A stretch of 64,000 nt of DNA from Oleiphilus messinensis (GTDB taxonomy: Bacteria; Pseudomonadota; Gammaproteobacteria; Pseudomonadales; Oleiphilaceae): NCBI RefSeq assembly GCF_002162375.1, contig NZ_CP021425.1, forward strand, positions 5,878,501 through 5,942,500, written 5' to 3'. Positions 60,928 through 64,000 of the stretch are shown in pieces. Both the position numbers and the translations under genes were made by a program. Each line of letters begins with the position of its first letter. Position 1 is the first letter of the stretch. The notes beneath the pieces were generated by a model. That model was not told the origin of the DNA, ran no database searches, and saw only the letters and a list, made by a program, of their open reading frames with translations.

Positions 60928-61122
60928 ATGCCCTTCGCCAAACACAACGACAACCCCGCCTGGCAGGAATTCTTCCAGACCCACCCGGCAGTTACAAAAC
61001 GGATTGAAAATATCAAAACACATCAAACCGAAAACCCGCAGCCATGGCCTGAAGCTGTGCCACTGGATGTCCGGATTGAGCGCTTAAGGCCTACAATAAT
61101 GATAAATTTAAGCGGCGTATAA
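60928..61122 (+). CDS. Short frame resembling an M48-peptidase C-terminal tail
   Basis: 64 residues, MPFAKHNDNPAWQEFFQTHP then AVTKRIENIK. The (F)xTHPxxxxRIxxI pattern is the usual end of M48 metallopeptidases, so this may be a remnant of a third gene in the YbjQ cluster, or a short coupled protein (start 3 bases after the previous stop). The last 15 residues are not conserved-looking and the frame ends just before a repeat element. Confidence 0.45.
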   Translation: MPFAKHNDNPAWQEFFQTHPAVTKRIENIKTHQTENPQPWPEAVPLDVRIERLRPTIMINLSGV

Positions 61123-61144
61123 TAGATTGAATCTTAAACATCAT

Positions 61145-61287
61145 ATCCATGCACAAACCTTCCCCGAAGGGGAATCCTAATATAGCCGGTGGTTTCAACC
61201 ACCGGTTCATGTACAACCACACCCAGCCCTGAAGGGGCGGTATCAATGGATATCATCCCGTGCCGGTGGTTAAAACCACCGGCTATA
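61145..61287. repeat. REPIN-like repeat, copy A
   Basis: 143 bases with two inverted GCCGGTGGTT..AACCACCGG palindromes (near 61193 and 61261) facing each other, a CTTCCCCGAAGGGGAA hairpin at the left end and CCCTGAAGGGGCG in the middle. It matches copy B (61812-61954) at 136 of 143 positions, same length. The paired-palindrome plan is that of REP doublets moved by REP-associated tyrosine transposases; none is in the window. Confidence 0.85.
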
Positions 61288-61357
61288 TGTCATTTCCCTT
61301 ACAGGGAAAACAGATCACTTCAAAACAGTGTTTACCCACAGATTTATTGAGAGCATA

Positions 61358-61382
61358 ATGGATATACCTTACGTATATCCAT
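61358..61382. promoter_or_regulatory. Perfect inverted repeat, probable VapB operator
   Basis: ATGGATATAC and GTATATCCAT form a perfect 10-bp inverted repeat with a 5-base spacer, ending 12 bases before the antitoxin start. VapB-type antitoxins autoregulate by binding such palindromes. Confidence 0.75.
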
Positions 61383-61394
61383 GTGGAGAGAAAT

Positions 61395-61625
61395 ATGACA
61401 TCTACCACTGTATTTAAAAGCAATCAATCACAAGCTGTCAGGTTACCAAAAGATGTGGCTTTCCCTGAGTCCGTAAAAAGAGTTGAAATTGTTAAAATCG
61501 GCAACGCCCGTCTAGTTACCCCAGCAGAGCATCTTTGGGATGACTGGTTTGATGACGAAGGTGTTTCTGATGACTTCATGAATGATAGGGATCAACCAGA
61601 ACACCAGGAAAGAGAGGCGTTTTAG
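61395..61625 (+). CDS. vapB: VapB-type antitoxin (AbrB/SpoVT DNA-binding)
   Basis: 76 residues from the ATG at 61395 (GGAGAG ahead). STTVFKSNQSQAVRLPKDVA is the swapped-hairpin AbrB DNA-binding motif of VapB proteins, with VKRVEIVKIGNARLVTP next and an acidic toxin-binding tail (DDWFDDEGVSDDFM). The cognate vapC survives only as a short C-terminal stub directly after the stop. It keeps its operator, so it may still repress, or neutralise a VapC elsewhere (inference). Confidence 0.88.
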   Translation: MTSTTVFKSNQSQAVRLPKDVAFPESVKRVEIVKIGNARLVTPAEHLWDDWFDDEGVSDDFMNDRDQPEHQEREAF

Positions 61626-61730
61626 ATTGCTGCACATGCGAGAAGCTTAGGGTTGGTATTAGTCACAAATAATGTCAATGAATTCAGTAGAGTGGCGGGT
61701 TTACGCATTGAAAACTGGCTAGATACATAA
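61626..61730 (+). pseudogene. vapC: VapC toxin C-terminal stub
   Basis: Immediately after the vapB stop, in the same frame, 34 codons read IAAHARSLGLVLVTNNVNEF then SRVAGLRIENW and end TAA. This is the last quarter of a PIN-domain VapC (D.LIAAHALSLGATLVTNN..EFSRVPGL..ENW in intact proteins), lacking start, the first catalytic acids and most of the fold. A deletion has removed about 100 residues, so no active RNase can be made. Confidence 0.85.
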
Positions 61731-61811
61731 CGCTACTAACGGCCCGAAATCGCTCACATAAAAATGACATGCCTAAACGGCTAGCAATGGATGGAATACT
61801 GACAAATCAGA

Positions 61812-61954
61812 TCCATGCACGAACCTTCCCCGAAGGGGAATCATCATATAGCCGGTGGTTTCAACCACCGGTTCATATACAACCACACCCAGCCCTGAAG
61901 GGGCGATAGCAATGGATATCATCCTGTGCCGGTGGTTAAAACCACCGGCTATAT
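61812..61954. repeat. REPIN-like repeat, copy B
   Basis: Second copy of the 143-base element, in the same orientation as copy A, about 525 bases downstream. Inverted CCGGTGG palindromes lie at each side. A further short hairpin (ACCCCTTCGGGGT) follows at 61961. The two copies bracket the vapB/vapC stub. Confidence 0.85.
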
Positions 61955-62125
61955 CACGCGACCCCTTCGGGGTAACTATTCCCCTGCAATATCCCCCAAA
62001 TGCATTCCAGTCGCTGTTTGACCAGAACAGGTGTTTGAATGAAATCATGAATCTTTAAACCGTTGTTATCCCTCGCTTAAGCCACGAAGGATAGCAACAA
62101 TACAGTCAAGCAGCGTACCTTAAGT

Positions 62126-63211
62126 TTACTGTTTCATGGCACGATCAGAGATCACGCGCATTACATTGTCCGACAGCTTGTTATAAGGCGGCCAGAACAT
62201 TTGCTCGCTGAAAAAGTTCGGGTTTTTGTCCAGCAATTCGTTAGCGTCCACCAGACTGGATGCAGCCACCATGCCCAAGCCGTTTACAACACGCTCCTGT
62301 ACCTGTTTACCGATAAAGTAGTTGGCAAAGATCTCGGCAGCCTCCAGCTTTTTACCTGCAAGATTGCGATGGAAGTTGATGGTATCCAGCCAGACGGTGT
62401 TGCCCTCCGAAAACTCAACCAGCTTCCAGTTACCGCCTGCGGCATTGTGCGCCGATGCACCCGGACCATAAGACGCAACCAACGACAAATCATCGGAGAA
62501 CTCCGGACCTGCATCCCAGAATTTGCCTACCTGTTTGTATAGGCCATTCACCTTCTGCTGCAGCGTGCTGTTTGGTTCGGAATAGCTCCGCAATTGCTGA
62601 TTATCCCGGATATCATTCAGGAAAAACGGCGCTTTACCCAGAGCAAGTGAAGCCAGGGCAATGTTGGGCTGAATTTGTCCCGAGCTGAGGGATAATTTTC
62701 CAGTCCATTTCGCATCCCACAATTCCGCTACAGATTTCGGCAGGTCAGCCTCCGACAATTTATCCATATTCGCCCAGATACCGTATGCACCGCCACCCCA
62801 GGGGATATAGACCGGCTTACCCTGTGGATCCAGTGCCATCGGGATGCCCGTCAGGGATTTGGACAAGTGCTGATAATTACTCAGTCGTGGAGAGTCCACA
62901 TTGATCGGTTGCAGCAGTTTGAGCAGTTTGCCTTCCTGCATTTTGATGTAGTTAAGCGTCAGGAAGCTGATATCAACCTCGCCGCCGCGGATGACCTTGA
63001 ACATCTGCTCGGGCCCTTCCGCCCAAGGACTTACAACATTCACGGTGTAGTCATAGCCCTGCTCTTTCAATAGCTTGTTTACCGCTTCAACTTCATCCGG
63101 TAAAACATAACCTTCCCAGGTAAACACGTTGAGCGTTTCCGCTCGAACAACCGTGCAAGCGAGCATCGCCCATACTACAAAGAACAATTTGGTTTTTAGC
63201 CTGTACAACAT
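62126..63211 (-). CDS. PotD/PotF-like periplasmic binding protein
   Basis: 361 residues. Signal peptide ending TVVRAE, then LNVFTWEGYVLPDEVEAVNK, the start of the spermidine/putrescine-binding family, with RGGEVDISFLTLNYIKMQEG, PVYIPWGGGAYGIWANMDKL and AAEIFANYFIGKQVQERVVN. Likely ligand is a polyamine or related compound; the ABC permease and ATPase genes are not in the window. TTAGGAAAA ribosome site. Divergent from the sigma-like gene. Confidence 0.88.
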   Translation of the reverse strand: MLYRLKTKLFFVVWAMLACTVVRAETLNVFTWEGYVLPDEVEAVNKLLKEQGYDYTVNVVSPWAEGPEQMFKVIRGGEVDISFLTLNYIKMQEGKLLKLLQPINVDSPRLSNYQHLSKSLTGIPMALDPQGKPVYIPWGGGAYGIWANMDKLSEADLPKSVAELWDAKWTGKLSLSSGQIQPNIALASLALGKAPFFLNDIRDNQQLRSYSEPNSTLQQKVNGLYKQVGKFWDAGPEFSDDLSLVASYGPGASAHNAAGGNWKLVEFSEGNTVWLDTINFHRNLAGKKLEAAEIFANYFIGKQVQERVVNGLGMVAASSLVDANELLDKNPNFFSEQMFWPPYNKLSDNVMRVISDRAMKQ

Positions 63212-63289
63212 ATAAGGATTTTCCTAATTGGATTCTAAGACTGCCAGGGGGGGTTACCAAACCCGCCTCCTCATGAACGAATATCAAGC

Positions 63290-63331
63290 TTGATACTCAT
63301 ACTCGTAGTAATACTTGCAATGGAGTATCAA
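63290..63331. promoter_or_regulatory. Spaced inverted repeat in the divergent promoter region
   Basis: TTGATACTC (63290-63298) and GAGTATCAA (63323-63331) are perfect 9-bp inverted copies, 24 bases apart, between the divergent binding-protein and sigma-like genes. Candidate operator; regulator unknown. Confidence 0.4.
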
Positions 63332-63472
63332 TTTAAGAGTAGTACGGTCGTACAGGTTCGCAAAACCAAATTTCTCCGCTATTCAGAGTGAATTGACTGT
63401 TTGTCTTCGTAAACCAAATCGCATTTTCCCACGTAAGCACTTTGGTAACAGATCGAACGACAAGAGGCTGAC

Positions 63473-64000
63473 ATGGGCAATGCAATCCTATCCAAACTCG
63501 AAAACCACGGTTCAGTACAGGCTCCTGATTCAGGAGGGGCTCCCGCAATCGATCTCTATATGCGCGAACTGCGTGAGCTTGAAATTATGGGTGAAGAAGA
63601 GGAACGGCAATTTGGCACGAACATTCAATCCGCCATTCGCATGCTTCTCGCTGAAATCGTCTCGTCTCCCGATCAATGGGCTGAACTTGAACACTGGTTA
63701 ACGGAACTGCTGCACAACCACGGCCAGGACATCAATATTGTCTTTTCGGACAAACCAGATGACTTGCTCAAGCTGGAATGCATTCTGACCACACTGATCG
63801 ACACCCTGAAAGTGCTCGATCACATGAACAAAAACAGGCAACCCGAGTATTCGGCAGTGCAAGGCAATTTGGTGTTCATGCTGGAAGGCATGCGTATTTC
63901 ACGGAACCAGCTGGTAAACTTTGCCAAACTCGTTTCCCGAAATACAGATAACACGGCAGAACAGGTACGTTTTTCAGGGGCGCTAAAACATTACTTGCAG
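63473..64000 (+). CDS. Sigma-70-like factor, N-terminal part (cut by window end)
   Basis: 176 codons are open to the edge, starting at the ATG at 63473 with AGAGG six bases ahead. The first 25 residues are a short leader, with no region 1.1. AIDLYMRELRELEIMGEEEE then RQFG is sigma region 1.2 (xxYMREx(G)xxxLL..xEE..). IRMLLAEIVSSPDQWAELEH and LVFMLEGMRISRNQLVNFAK resemble the region 1.2-2.1 spacer of RpoD. Regions 2-4 lie outside. RpoD-like or alternative factor not decidable here. Confidence 0.65.
   Translation, partial: MGNAILSKLENHGSVQAPDSGGAPAIDLYMRELRELEIMGEEEERQFGTNIQSAIRMLLAEIVSSPDQWAELEHWLTELLHNHGQDINIVFSDKPDDLLKLECILTTLIDTLKVLDHMNKNRQPEYSAVQGNLVFMLEGMRISRNQLVNFAKLVSRNTDNTAEQVRFSGALKHYLQ

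Noticed and set aside
61145-61954. CRISPR array
   Set aside because: Only two long copies about 525 bases apart with genes between them; internal palindromes fit REPIN elements, not CRISPR repeats.

Overview
The window reads as chromosomal DNA of a free-living, probably marine Gammaproteobacterium (Pseudomonadales/Oceanospirillales-like; genus not determinable by eye). The grounds are a Pseudomonas-type long isocitrate lyase, a YcfL/LpoB/CsgG-like envelope operon, a complete Phe/Tyr-to-homogentisate catabolic operon, many LysR regulators, a TonB siderophore receptor with Fur-like sites, a PEP-CTERM protein and several c-di-GMP proteins. No tRNA, rRNA, CRISPR array, prophage or secretion-system locus was seen. 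Both ends cut genes: an ART-fold-like protein on the left and a sigma-70-like factor on the right.

Layout. 0-3 kb: isocitrate lyase and a scar holding an IS66 transposase remnant. 3-10.6 kb: a tight minus-strand operon of six exported proteins (two CsgG/FlgT-C-like proteins, a GYF-domain protein, a COG3014-type protein, YcfL and LpoB). 10.6-13.3 kb: a DUF4214 + pre-peptidase-repeat protein and a TnpB zinc-finger remnant. 13.4-20.8 kb: cytochrome P450, cupredoxin, LysR, cupin, a zinc-ribbon membrane protein and an asparagine-synthase-like enzyme that lacks the glutaminase cysteine. 20.9-27 kb: TonB receptor divergent from a DUF1624 membrane acyltransferase and a penicillin-acylase-family enzyme. 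26.9-29.1 kb: a PEP-CTERM protein and a stand-alone ExoY-like nucleotidyl cyclase, the most striking gene here. 29-45 kb: mixed metabolism and regulators (hydrolases, Crp/Fnr, PilZ, Tas-like reductase, HAD-like protein, LysR-KptA pair, class II fumarase, two paralogous nitroreductases each near a LysR gene). 45-51.4 kb: phhA-hppD-hmgA-fahA-maiA. 52-60 kb: membrane and methyltransferase genes, HD-GYP, TerD-VWA, periplasmic-sensor diguanylate cyclase and a second DUF4214 protein. 60-62 kb: two YbjQ-family proteins, then two 143-bp REPIN-like repeats bracketing an orphan VapB antitoxin and a VapC stub. 62-64 kb: a PotD-like binding protein and the start of a sigma factor.

Functional threads. Phenylalanine is hydroxylated by PhhA and degraded through HppD, HmgA, MaiA and FahA to fumarate and acetoacetate; fumarase and isocitrate lyase in the same window fit growth on such carbon. 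The six-gene envelope operon probably acts at the outer membrane or peptidoglycan interface. The TonB receptor, membrane acyltransferase and acylase may form an iron-regulated acyl-peptide uptake and processing unit (inference). HD-GYP, GGDEF and PilZ proteins indicate c-di-GMP signalling.
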